In this document: positions 20,751 to 29,503 of the stretch, piece after piece
How positions within the stretch are numbered: position 1 is the first letter of the stretch
How the letters are laid out: each line of letters opens with the position of its first letter
From: Paenibacillus sp. CAA11
GTDB taxonomy: Bacteria > Bacillota > Bacilli > Paenibacillales > Paenibacillaceae
Length of the DNA stretch: 64,000 nt
Direction: 5' to 3'
NCBI RefSeq assembly: GCF_003060825.1
Contig: NZ_CP028922.1
Coordinates: 4,185,001-4,249,000, forward strand
Program-made: the position numbers and the translations under genes
Notes under the pieces: generated by a model
What the model was told of the DNA's origin: nothing
Databases searched by the model: none
What the model saw: only the letters and a program-made list of their open reading frames with translations

Positions 20751-21530
20751 TTATAATTTTTCCACAATTCCCATCTCACCCTTTTTGAACATTGTGTATC
20801 CAATTAAAAAGACAATTATTGATAAACATGTAAAAATGGATAATTGGTCCCAATGCAAATCTACTGTAGGCAAAAAAACAGCTCTGTGAAGATTAACCAT
20901 TTCTGTTATTGGATTTCCATTTATAATACTTGCATACTCTTTAGGTACCAACTCATTACTGTAAACAATAGGTGTCAAATAAAACAAAAATAGAAGAATA
21001 ACGTCCACCAGATAAGATATATCTCTAAATTTAACCGTCAAAATAGAAACAATGAATGAGATTCCTGTTGTAAACAAAACCGTAGTGACTAGCACCAAAG
21101 GGTACAAGTAGATATAAACTGACAATCCCCCTTCAACTATCACTGTAGCAACTACAATAATCACCGACATAATAAAGTAGTTCAACAAGTTAGATAATAC
21201 GATACTTAACGGGATAATTTCTCTTGGAAAGTAAACCTTCTTCAATAAGTTTCCTTGGTAGATAAGAGAATTTGCAGACGTGTTAATTGAAATATTAAAG
21301 AAGTTCCATGCGAGCAGTCCTGCAAAAAGGAATAGTTCAAAGTTTTCTATTTGAAACTTAAGTATGTGCTTAAATACAAAAGTATAGATAAAAAGCATAA
21401 TCAAAGGATTCATAAAGGACCAAATGAAACCAAGTACTGAATCCTTATACTTTAATTTTATTTCCTTCGACACAAAATTCATTAATAAAGAACGGTAGTT
21501 AAATAACTGAGTCATTTTATGAAAAATCAT
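20751..21530 (-). CDS. wzm: ABC-2 type polysaccharide exporter membrane subunit, Wzm type
   Basis: The membrane subunit that pairs with the Wzt ATPase to move a lipid-linked glycan across the cytoplasmic membrane. It has 259 residues with about six hydrophobic helices. The N-terminal amphipathic segment FVSKEIKLKYKDSVLGFIWSFMNPL is the typical gate/coupling-helix region of the family, and the motif YFPREIIPLSIVLSNL is also conserved. It is the first gene of the minus-strand glycan operon (wzm-wzt-methyltransferase-glycosyltransferase-rfbACBD). The AAAGGAG ribosome site is about 13 bases before the ATG, a rather long spacing. Confidence 0.93.
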   Translation of the reverse strand: MIFHKMTQLFNYRSLLMNFVSKEIKLKYKDSVLGFIWSFMNPLIMLFIYTFVFKHILKFQIENFELFLFAGLLAWNFFNISINTSANSLIYQGNLLKKVYFPREIIPLSIVLSNLLNYFIMSVIIVVATVIVEGGLSVYIYLYPLVLVTTVLFTTGISFIVSILTVKFRDISYLVDVILLFLFYLTPIVYSNELVPKEYASIINGNPITEMVNLHRAVFLPTVDLHWDQLSIFTCLSIIVFLIGYTMFKKGEMGIVEKL

Positions 21531-21997
21531 GAATAATTCGATACTCCTTTATTATATTTTGGAGGATTTTATTAAATTGGCTTTAACTAATCCATTTGAA
21601 TTTAAGATTAAAATCAAGATGAATATTAACAACTGCAGAATAATAAGGATTCTTAGAGTTCTCTAAGTTATTACAAGACCTATTTTTTTATTGAAAAGAT
21701 ATTTGAAATAGTCTCGAAGATCTAATGGTAATTAATGCACTCCTCTAACTCCCCCTCATTTTCTATACCTCTAATATGAGATATGGAGGCAACTTCTATA
21801 ATTGTTTTTTCACCCATAATACTTGATTAGAATAGCAGCTGTTTATGTCAACAGTTCGTCCAAGAGATACTATGGCACTATGTGTTAATCCAAATGCTTT
21901 CTATGTATGATATTATTGGGCGTGTATAGATTTAATTTATTACTCATAGTCTATATGCTAAAATATTGTCGTATCTACAAGAAAAGGAGATAAACAA
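21531..21997. other. Divergent AT-rich intergenic region between wzm and the ligase gene
   Basis: 467 bases without a convincing gene. It must hold the promoters of both divergent units. A perfect 16-base palindrome CTTAGAGTTCTCTAAG lies at 21652-21667 and could be an operator. For the plus strand, TAAAAT (21959-21964) with TTTATT 17 bases upstream (21936-21941) is a weak candidate promoter, 33 bases before the GTG. I see no clear promoter for wzm and no RNA element that I can name. Confidence 0.6.
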
Positions 21998-24454
21998 GTG
22001 TCGAATCCAGTATACGGGAAAAGTATTGATACGTCGAGAAACCACGAGAAAACACCTGCCATGCTATGGCTGCTTTCAATAGGAATAATAGTATTTTTAC
22101 TATGGTCTCCATTCCAAGCGGCTTTATTTAATGGTCAGCAATTAATCTTTGAGAGGCCTCTTTATTGGGCATTGTTGGCTTCCTGCTTACTAATGTTACT
22201 AGGAATTGCCTCATTATTCAAAATGTTTAAATTGGAAGATGCGCGGGATGGGTTAGCGTTTGCGGTTCTATTAATCCCTTTAACTTTCGTCCTTTCGCTA
22301 ATTTCCGCAGCATCTAGTTATTATGCCCTTAATCAGGTGTTGATTCAATGCATTTACGCATTCCTGTTCATCATCTCGATTTATTTACTACGGGATCGTA
22401 AGGCGAATCGGATAATAGAAACGGCGATCATAACGGTAGCTTATATCATTGTCATGTTTGGTCTATTAAACTGGCTCGGTCAAACGAAATTCACCGGTGC
22501 ATTGGTAGGCTGGTTCACCAAGACGGTTGTAAACGGCCAGTACGTACAGGCGGTATGGATTGATGCCAATGGTCCACGGCTTGCTTCTGTATTCCAATAT
22601 CCGAATACCTATGCAGCATTTCTTATGGCCTTCTTCTTCGTTTCTGTCTTTGCGATTACCCGATCAAAGAAGGGATACGCCCAAGCCATCCATGCATTTA
22701 TGCTGGTGCCTATGATCGTTTCGCTGCTGCTCACTCTATCGCGCGGCGGATTGGTATTTCTTCCGATCGTATTCATTGTGTTGCTGCTCTTCCTTAAGCC
22801 GGCTCAGCAGCTGCTATGGGCTTGCTACAGTCTAATCTCAGGAATTGCTGCTTTAGTGATTTCCAAGCCTGTGACCAACATCGGCCAACAATTCTACCAA
22901 GGCACAAACACAGAGCCCCCGGTGAAAGGGTGGATTTATGTACTAGCGGCTTCAGCAATAGTCGCTGTGATCATTTGGCTGATTCAATCCTATGTTGCTC
23001 CTAGATTAGAATCTGCTCTTGATAAATGGTCCCGACGCAAGCTCTCCAATCTCTGGCTTCCGCTAGGATCGGTTGTTGTCGTAGGAGTTCTAGCGGCGCT
23101 GTTCATCGGTACAAGCCTTCGCCATATTCTGCCGGGTAACATCGGGGAACGGCTTGAGACGATCAATCTGAAGCAGCATAGTGTGCTGGAGCGCTTTACC
23201 TTTTATAAGGATGCGCTAAAGGTGGTTAAGGATTACCCTGTGATTGGTGCCGGTGGTGGAGCGTGGGCATCGCTGTATGAAAAATATCAGAACAATCCTT
23301 ATTCGAGCCGTCAGGCGCACAGCTTTTTAGCACAGTATCTTGTTGAGATTGGGATCCTTGGATTTATTATCTTCATGGCCTTTATCCTATACATTTTCTA
23401 TAAATATATTAGAGGTTATATTCAATCCGACAAAGAAAAACGGGATTCCTATTTTGTTTACTTTATCCTAGCGTTATCTCTTCTGATTCACAGTACGATG
23501 GACTTTAACCTTAGCTTTGTATTCATCGGTATGCTTGTTTTCCTAGGGCTTGCCGGAATGGCCGCAAGTATGGAAGCCAAGCCATTTGCTAAAATAAATA
23601 TAAAAGCTAATACAGTGCGGGCTTCTCTCAGTATTGTCCTTGGAATTGCATCCATCGTGTTGCTCGTAGTGGCTGGTCGATTCATCCAAGCTAACAGTGA
23701 CATCCTCAAAGGCCAGGAATTGATGAGAAGCAGTACAAATTATAAAGAGATCAAAGAACCTATAGACAAGGGGCTTTCTATTCGGGGATCACATCCCGAT
23801 GCGGCTATCTTCGAAACGTCTTTACTTCTTACAGCTTACCGGCAAACACAGAATGAGGAATTCTATACAGAGGCGCATAACCTTATCACCAAGGTGCTGA
23901 AGAAGGAACCCTATAACAAGGATCTATATAAACAACTGATCTCCGCCTATGAACTAAAAGGAGAACCCGCACAGGCCTATCAAGTCCTGGCTGATAACGC
24001 CGATAAATATGCTTGGGACATTGAATGGTATGAGAAGCTAATCTCTCAATCCTATGATCTTGGATACCAGGCACTAGGACAGGGAGATAGCGCGAAGAAA
24101 GAAGCCTACTTCAAAACAGGGCTCGCCGCCTATGAACATGTTGTAAAGGGAGTAGCCCATATCGCGACCTTGCCGCCAGGACAGCTACAAGGACGTCCTT
24201 TCTCCCTAACGCCAACCATTGCGCTAAATAGCGGCCGCATGCAGTTCTTGAATGGTGACACTAAGCAAGCCATCTCGACTTTAAAACAAGGTCTTACCCA
24301 AGACTTCTCAGAAGCGACCAATCAAGAGCTGGCCACTTGGTATCTTGCCATACTGAAGAAGACGGGCTCCTCTGATCAAACGATATATGATCAACTAATT
24401 GCAGCAAGCCCGACAGCTAAAGAACAAATTGAAAGAATCGCTCAAATCTTCTAA
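21998..24454 (+). CDS. O-antigen ligase / Wzy_C-family membrane protein with TPR-like C-terminal domain
   Basis: A polytopic membrane protein of 818 residues. About 12 hydrophobic helices fill residues 20-560. A large segment (about 370-430, RLETINLKQHSVLERFTFYK followed by YPVIGAGGGAWASLY) has the arginine-rich, GxGxGxW pattern of Wzy_C ligases that transfer a lipid-linked glycan to an acceptor. The last 240 residues are soluble and read like TPR helices (NLITKVLKKEPYNKDLYKQLISAYELKGEPAQAYQVL). In Gram-positives such proteins act as polymerases or as O-oligosaccharyltransferases for S-layer proteins. The start is GTG with AAGGAG eight bases upstream. It is divergent from the glycan operon and ends at a strong terminator. 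The acceptor is not known. Confidence 0.85.
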   Translation: MSNPVYGKSIDTSRNHEKTPAMLWLLSIGIIVFLLWSPFQAALFNGQQLIFERPLYWALLASCLLMLLGIASLFKMFKLEDARDGLAFAVLLIPLTFVLSLISAASSYYALNQVLIQCIYAFLFIISIYLLRDRKANRIIETAIITVAYIIVMFGLLNWLGQTKFTGALVGWFTKTVVNGQYVQAVWIDANGPRLASVFQYPNTYAAFLMAFFFVSVFAITRSKKGYAQAIHAFMLVPMIVSLLLTLSRGGLVFLPIVFIVLLLFLKPAQQLLWACYSLISGIAALVISKPVTNIGQQFYQGTNTEPPVKGWIYVLAASAIVAVIIWLIQSYVAPRLESALDKWSRRKLSNLWLPLGSVVVVGVLAALFIGTSLRHILPGNIGERLETINLKQHSVLERFTFYKDALKVVKDYPVIGAGGGAWASLYEKYQNNPYSSRQAHSFLAQYLVEIGILGFIIFMAFILYIFYKYIRGYIQSDKEKRDSYFVYFILALSLLIHSTMDFNLSFVFIGMLVFLGLAGMAASMEAKPFAKINIKANTVRASLSIVLGIASIVLLVVAGRFIQANSDILKGQELMRSSTNYKEIKEPIDKGLSIRGSHPDAAIFETSLLLTAYRQTQNEEFYTEAHNLITKVLKKEPYNKDLYKQLISAYELKGEPAQAYQVLADNADKYAWDIEWYEKLISQSYDLGYQALGQGDSAKKEAYFKTGLAAYEHVVKGVAHIATLPPGQLQGRPFSLTPTIALNSGRMQFLNGDTKQAISTLKQGLTQDFSEATNQELATWYLAILKKTGSSDQTIYDQLIAASPTAKEQIERIAQIF

Positions 24455-24465
24455 AGCATCTGACT

Positions 24466-24506
24466 AAAAAAGGTCTCCCATCCGTGTAGATGGGAGACCT
24501 TTTTTT
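24466..24506. terminator. Bidirectional rho-independent terminator
   Basis: AGGTCTCCCATC (24471-24482) pairs perfectly over 12 bp with GATGGGAGACCT (24489-24500), flanked by A-run and T-run on opposite sides. It ends both the ligase gene (+) and the U32 gene (-). Confidence 0.93.
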
Positions 24507-24514
24507 ACAGTTAT

Positions 24515-27028
24515 TTATTTCACCAGCTGTCCGCGCGTCACGCCCAGCTGATTCGTCGCCTTCAGCGTCTTCCACACCTGGGTGCCGCTGATCTCCCCGC
24601 GGAGCGCGCGGGTGTACAGGTCAATGACCTCCAGCACCTGCTCCGGCGTCTCTTCCAGGAACTCTACCCGGTAGCTTGGGACGCCGAGCTCCAGGAAGTG
24701 GGTCAGGTACTCGGCACCCGACTGCTCGATGGCATTGTAGACCGTGTTGCGGCAGCCCTCATCCACCCGTACCGGGTGAGACATGCCGATCCGGTCCTGC
24801 AGGGAGGCCCGGTGCTCTTCGCACGGGCGGCCGCAGTTGGTGTAATCTGTACCTTCACTGAGGAAGGTACAGTACACGCAGTGCTCAGTATGGAACATCG
24901 GAAGATGCTGGTGGATCACAATCTCCATGTCCGCTGTACGGCTCTGGCCGAGTAGATCCACCATCTGCTGGATGTTCAGGTCATACGATGGAGTAACGAC
25001 ATCGCAGCCCGCTTCCAGGAACAGCTCCACGGCTTTGTGGTTGGCGATGTTCAGTGAGAAATCGCCAATCAGCTTCGGCTGGTGCGCGAGCGGGTTCTCC
25101 ATGCGGTGGCGCAGGTAGAAGTACAGCGCCCCCGTGTTGCGCACCAAGACCGCGTCGGGCTTCAGACGCAGGATGTTGTTATGGTAGCCGTTCTCGCCCG
25201 GCATATGAATCCGCGGCGTAGCCAACGCGATCTGCTTGCCAGCGGCATGTACGGCTTCCACCGCTGCCGGGAACTGCTTGATGAATTCGAAGTCGGCGTA
25301 GATCAACTCCACGCCGGTCTTCACGGCAGCCTGCACCTGCTCCAGGCTGCGGCACAGCGCGGTGAGCTTCGCCGCGCCGCGCTCCACAGGCAGCGCGCGC
25401 TGCGCAGCCGCGTCGCCGAACACGTCTACATCACGCTTGATGTAGACGGGAGGCTTTGGCCGCTCGCCAGCGAGCAGTTCCACGGCGCGGCGGCGGATGC
25501 TGTTCAGCTCGCGCATCGGCACGATGACGTCGCCATGCAGCTCCGCCTCCAGACGCTCGAGCTGGAAGACGGTGCCGCCCAGGCGGCCGAACTGCTCCTC
25601 GAGCAGCGCATGGTCCATCGGCCGCTTCTGGGCGATGTCCAGCTCCAGCTCGGAGTCTACGCGCACCGTCGTGCCCTTCTGGACATCCGTCCAGAAGGTG
25701 ATGAGCGGCTGCCCGGCATTCCCGACGGCGCGCACATGAACGGGGAATACCCGGTACGGCTTCTCCGTTTCATAGGTTTGACGCATCCGCTTGTCCAGTG
25801 CAGGATCATTCGTCTTCCAGATCCGGTCTCCGACATGCACCTTGCGCAAGTCTACGTCATTGCGGCCCGGCACGATGTCAACGATCCAGCTCTCGCCAGC
25901 TTCGCCCTCCAGTTTGACCCCTTTGCGGCGCAGGTCATATACACGGCCGCCCTCTTCCTTCTTCGTCGGGTCCCCGGCGTCGAATACAATACCATCCCCA
26001 CGCTTAAGCGGAGCTTCCAGCTTACAGACTACCCCGTCACGCAAGACTTGCTCGACTCTGCCGAGATAGACGCCGCGGCTCTTAGGAAAAGTTCCTTCGA
26101 CCAGCTTCTTATTGTTCGTACCCTCCAGAAACCCGTGCGTAAAGCCGCGTGAGAAGCTTTGTTGCAGCTCACGGATCTCCTCCTTGGAAGGACGCTCGTT
26201 GCTTCCTTCGAAGTACAGATCAATCGCTTTGCGGTATTTGCTGACCACGTTGGCTACATACTCCGGATTCTTCATCCGGCCTTCAATCTTGAAGGATGTT
26301 ACCCCGGCCTCGATCAGCTCGGGCATAATATCAATGGCCGCTAGATCCTTAGGGGAGAGCAAATAGGCCACATCGCCCATCGGCTTCTGCTCCCCATCCA
26401 CCATCAGGTCATACGGCAGGCGGCAGGCCTGCGCGCATTCGCCGCGGTTCGCCGAGCGTCCGCCCCACATTTCCGAGGTCAAGCATTGGCCGGAATAAGA
26501 CACACACAGTGCGCCATGGACAAACACCTCCATCGGCAGCTTGGCCTGCTCCCCAATCGTCTTGATTTGCTTCAGATTGTTCTCCCGCCCAAGCACGACA
26601 CGCTCCATGCCCCAAGGCTTGGTGAATTCCACAGCCTCTGGCGAAGTAATCGTCATCTGCGTCGATCCGTGGATCGGGAAATCCGGCGAAATCTCACGAA
26701 TCATTTTTACCAATCCCAAATCCTGTACGATTACGGCATCTACACCTGCGTCGATACAAGCATCGATCAGTTCCTTGGCATCCCGCAGTTCGTCCTCGAA
26801 CACAAGGATGTTGAAGGTCAGGAAGCCCTTAACGCCATAGCTGTGCAGAAAAGCCATAATCTCCGGCAGGTCGTCCATCCGGAAGTTGTTTGCCCGAGCG
26901 CGGGCATTAAATTTCTCGACACCAAAAAAGATCGCGTCCGCTCCATTCGCTACGGCCGCCCGCATGCAGTCCCAATCGCCCGCCGGTGCCAATAGCTCCA
27001 CGTCTTGCCGCTGTATTGCCTTGCTCAT
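24515..27028 (-). CDS. U32 family protein with two barrel modules (RlhA/YhbU-like, probable Fe-S RNA-modifying protein)
   Basis: An 837-residue protein. The N-terminal U32 module (about 8-320) contains VELLAPAGDWD, EVFVHGALCVSYSGQCL, and the cysteine cluster ...GQCLTS...NRGECAQACRLPY. A DUF3656-like middle region (about 330-530) follows. A second U32-like half (about 545-810) has EHCVYCTFLSEGTDYTNCGRP, whose Cys pattern matches other U32 cluster-binding sites. E. coli RlhA has the U32-DUF3656 part and hydroxylates C2501 of 23S rRNA; other U32 proteins (UbiU/V, TrhP) also bind Fe-S clusters. By analogy this one is likely an RNA hydroxylase rather than a peptidase, but no direct proof is visible. 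The central third of the gene is unusually GC-rich. Confidence 0.85.
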   Translation of the reverse strand: MSKAIQRQDVELLAPAGDWDCMRAAVANGADAIFFGVEKFNARARANNFRMDDLPEIMAFLHSYGVKGFLTFNILVFEDELRDAKELIDACIDAGVDAVIVQDLGLVKMIREISPDFPIHGSTQMTITSPEAVEFTKPWGMERVVLGRENNLKQIKTIGEQAKLPMEVFVHGALCVSYSGQCLTSEMWGGRSANRGECAQACRLPYDLMVDGEQKPMGDVAYLLSPKDLAAIDIMPELIEAGVTSFKIEGRMKNPEYVANVVSKYRKAIDLYFEGSNERPSKEEIRELQQSFSRGFTHGFLEGTNNKKLVEGTFPKSRGVYLGRVEQVLRDGVVCKLEAPLKRGDGIVFDAGDPTKKEEGGRVYDLRRKGVKLEGEAGESWIVDIVPGRNDVDLRKVHVGDRIWKTNDPALDKRMRQTYETEKPYRVFPVHVRAVGNAGQPLITFWTDVQKGTTVRVDSELELDIAQKRPMDHALLEEQFGRLGGTVFQLERLEAELHGDVIVPMRELNSIRRRAVELLAGERPKPPVYIKRDVDVFGDAAAQRALPVERGAAKLTALCRSLEQVQAAVKTGVELIYADFEFIKQFPAAVEAVHAAGKQIALATPRIHMPGENGYHNNILRLKPDAVLVRNTGALYFYLRHRMENPLAHQPKLIGDFSLNIANHKAVELFLEAGCDVVTPSYDLNIQQMVDLLGQSRTADMEIVIHQHLPMFHTEHCVYCTFLSEGTDYTNCGRPCEEHRASLQDRIGMSHPVRVDEGCRNTVYNAIEQSGAEYLTHFLELGVPSYRVEFLEETPEQVLEVIDLYTRALRGEISGTQVWKTLKATNQLGVTRGQLVK

Positions 27029-27446
27029 ATATAATAGATCCTCCTAATATCCGGCTTTATGCCAGGTTGCAATCCAAATGCTGAGTAATTCATTAAATTT
27101 TGAACTATACGTATCATAACTCATCTATTTTAGCAGACCTTGCCCAGCTACTCTAGCTTTTCCAGTCAATTCCGCATAATTTTTTTAGCAATAATGATTC
27201 GGGGTTATACGCAAATAAACAGGATCGATCAGCAGGAAAGGAGCCCTTCGCGAACCGGATGCTTGTGGAACACCCCAGATGGAGAAGCTCTAACATGATG
27301 TACTTATAAGAGTACGAAAGCGCCCATCACCATAATCACGCCTCTGATCAGCTTTTACTTCCCCACTGCTCCTCTATACCTCTACAACAAAAGAGGCCGC
27401 CCCTAGTTCATATCAAACTAGGAACAGCCTCCAGCTTTATAAGAAA
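27029..27446. other. Intergenic region with a terminator and no gene
   Basis: 418 bases. The right-hand part holds a hairpin: GAGGC (27393-27397) and CCTAGTT (27402-27408) pair with AACTAGG (27416-27422) and GCCTC (27427-27431). On the minus strand TTTTG follows, so it should end the stalk-domain protein gene. The left part must contain the promoter of the U32 gene. Only trivial reading frames of under 20 codons occur, and I see nothing else. Confidence 0.65.
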
Positions 27447-29435
27447 TCAATCCGTCCATTCAAAGGATTTGAGCACGCTGTCTATCGCCGCCTGCTGCTC
27501 TTCTGTCGCATTCGCATCATTCAGAGAAGCAGACAATAGATAGATCATACCCTCTTTATTAAAAATCAAGATCCGCTTGCTGAGCGGCACCCCATTCACC
27601 ACCTGGTGAATCTGGAACTCTGTAGCATTTACAGAACCGATCTTCCGATCCTCACTGATCTTAAGCTTGAAGGTGCTGTCGCTCTTGGCTGCTTCAGCAT
27701 AAATGCTGCGCAGCTGCCAGAGTGTTAGATCAGGATCCGTGCTCTGTTCTGCCGTCATGCGGAAGCTCCCTCCCGGGAAGGCATATTCCACAGCCGGCTG
27801 CTCGAATCTGTCTGCGACAGGCATCCAATAACGAGGAATGTTAAGCTTATATCCGTAAGTATAGGAAACTTTGCTGATCATCTTCGTCTTATCTGCAACC
27901 AGAGCGTTGTCCTCCAATGTACCATACGTGCTCTTCACCAGATCAAAATCAATTTCAATCGACCCTGCTATCTGATTAAAGCTCTCGAATGCAGAATTCG
28001 CTGACACAACGGCTGGCTTACCACTAGTCTCCCCTGTATTCGTATTCATAGCTGTAGGGTTCTTCTTAGAAATGTCTACATCTCCAGCTGAAGAGACAGC
28101 CTCTGTACCAGACTTGGCTTTATAGTCTATCAAATAGCGATAGCCGTTCTTGATGATCAGGCCTTGTTCATGGCGCATCCAGCCGCTGCCGTCATTTGTT
28201 TCATACTCTATGACCATTCCCGGTTCTCCCGAAATCTCAAGCTCTCTCGTTCCCAAGTAACGATATGCCTCTGGAATGAATAACTGCTTCAAATTCTGCT
28301 GCAGCTGTTCAGCCCATAACGTGAGAGTCTGTCCCTGCGGGACAGAGGATACGCTAAAGCGTAATGATTGATCCTCAGGTCCAGCATAAGCCGGCTGTCC
28401 GGTCACAGCGCTCCAGGATGCCGGAATGCGCAGCGTTAGGCCATATTTTGAAATATAGGATTCCTTAGTGCCTTCCTTAAGTGCAGATAGGTCCTGGGTG
28501 GATTTATCCTTCTGGTCAAAGCTAGGCTTAAAGGAGTTCAGAAGGTCAGCATGCTTGTCCAGGTCTTTATAATGAACAGCTTTCTCATCGGCCAGATACA
28601 CCGCATAAATATGTCCGTTCGCATAGTAGATCCGTTCTTCCCACAAGACACCATCCCCATCTTCTGCCGCAATCTTCGCATAATCATAATCACCGCCGGT
28701 TACCGTCTCCTCATGCAGAACAGTCTCACCCTGTCCTTCTGCCTCACGAATTAGCGCATCGAGCAAAGACTCCGGATCCTGCTTGACCTTCTGCTTGACT
28801 GCATGAATTTCTAAGTAGAGCGCTCCTGTCGAATCCGAAAATGTGGCTACACTCTCATCATCTCCTCCTGCCCCTTGAATCCATCCTGCAGGATTGTTGA
28901 TGCTCCATCCGAAATAGCTGTTGCCTATACGCTCCTTGGTGCTTGGGCCTTGAGACTCGCCGTTACTCCCTCCCTGATCAGGCAGCTTAATCACAAGCTC
29001 AGAGCCTTCCCAGCTTACCTGCGCACCTAGCCCTTTCGCTACCGGTCGAAGCGGAACCATCAGCGTACCTGCAACCATCACAGGCGCTGCCGGAGACTCA
29101 AGTTTGCCCTGCGGTGTCCAGATCACCTTGCTGCCTATAGTCAGCGTTACCGCACGCGAACCATAAGTGATCCGAACGGTATTGTCATCCCCCATGTTGG
29201 AAGAAGTCCCAAATGCCTTATAAAATGCGCTAAGCGGAACCATCAGCGTTCCACCGGATACATAAGGAGTTCTAGTGAGATTCCCCTTCTCCCCGTTCAT
29301 CACAGCTTCCTTGCTGCCCATCTTAAGCCGAAGCTCCTGCATATCCGCTGCATGTGCAGGACTCCCCACAGCCGCCGCGCCCAGCGTTAGCATCGACGCC
29401 AGCAAAGCGGCACTTGTTACACGCATGATCTTCAC
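27447..29435 (-). CDS. Secreted stalk-domain (copper amine oxidase N-terminal-like) protein
   Basis: A 662-residue exported protein. A clear signal peptide (MKIMRVTSAALLASMLTLGAA, cleavage near AHA at about 27-29) is followed by a stalk domain of the copper amine oxidase N-terminal type (about 32-150), with its two characteristic halves VSGGTLMVPLSAFYKAFG and VAGTLMVPLRPVAKGLGA. The remaining 500 residues contain repeated modules starting with a pattern like SYISKYGLTLRIPASW, SYFGWSINNPAGW and SYTYGYKLNIPRYW, each followed by a PsbP-like beta fold. Their function is unknown. Such proteins are abundant in Paenibacillus and probably bind cell-wall or extracellular ligands. It lies 68 bases downstream of the HtrA-like protease on the same strand, so both may be secreted from one transcript. 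Confidence 0.85.
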   Translation of the reverse strand: MKIMRVTSAALLASMLTLGAAAVGSPAHAADMQELRLKMGSKEAVMNGEKGNLTRTPYVSGGTLMVPLSAFYKAFGTSSNMGDDNTVRITYGSRAVTLTIGSKVIWTPQGKLESPAAPVMVAGTLMVPLRPVAKGLGAQVSWEGSELVIKLPDQGGSNGESQGPSTKERIGNSYFGWSINNPAGWIQGAGGDDESVATFSDSTGALYLEIHAVKQKVKQDPESLLDALIREAEGQGETVLHEETVTGGDYDYAKIAAEDGDGVLWEERIYYANGHIYAVYLADEKAVHYKDLDKHADLLNSFKPSFDQKDKSTQDLSALKEGTKESYISKYGLTLRIPASWSAVTGQPAYAGPEDQSLRFSVSSVPQGQTLTLWAEQLQQNLKQLFIPEAYRYLGTRELEISGEPGMVIEYETNDGSGWMRHEQGLIIKNGYRYLIDYKAKSGTEAVSSAGDVDISKKNPTAMNTNTGETSGKPAVVSANSAFESFNQIAGSIEIDFDLVKSTYGTLEDNALVADKTKMISKVSYTYGYKLNIPRYWMPVADRFEQPAVEYAFPGGSFRMTAEQSTDPDLTLWQLRSIYAEAAKSDSTFKLKISEDRKIGSVNATEFQIHQVVNGVPLSKRILIFNKEGMIYLLSASLNDANATEEQQAAIDSVLKSFEWTD

Positions 29436-29503
29436 GGTTATTGATCCTCTTTTCTATATTCAATAATTCAAATAAGTCCAATAAAGTCGATAAATGCCCT
29501 CAC

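Noticed and set aside
25082..26152. 356-codon open frame on the plus strand opposite the U32 gene
   Set aside because: It lies wholly antisense to a well-recognised protein in a very GC-rich stretch, where stop codons are rare by chance; no ribosome site or family motif.
27270..27345. Short frames (9-16 codons) in the region before the U32 gene
   Set aside because: Too short, poorly spaced ribosome sites, and no recognisable peptide type.
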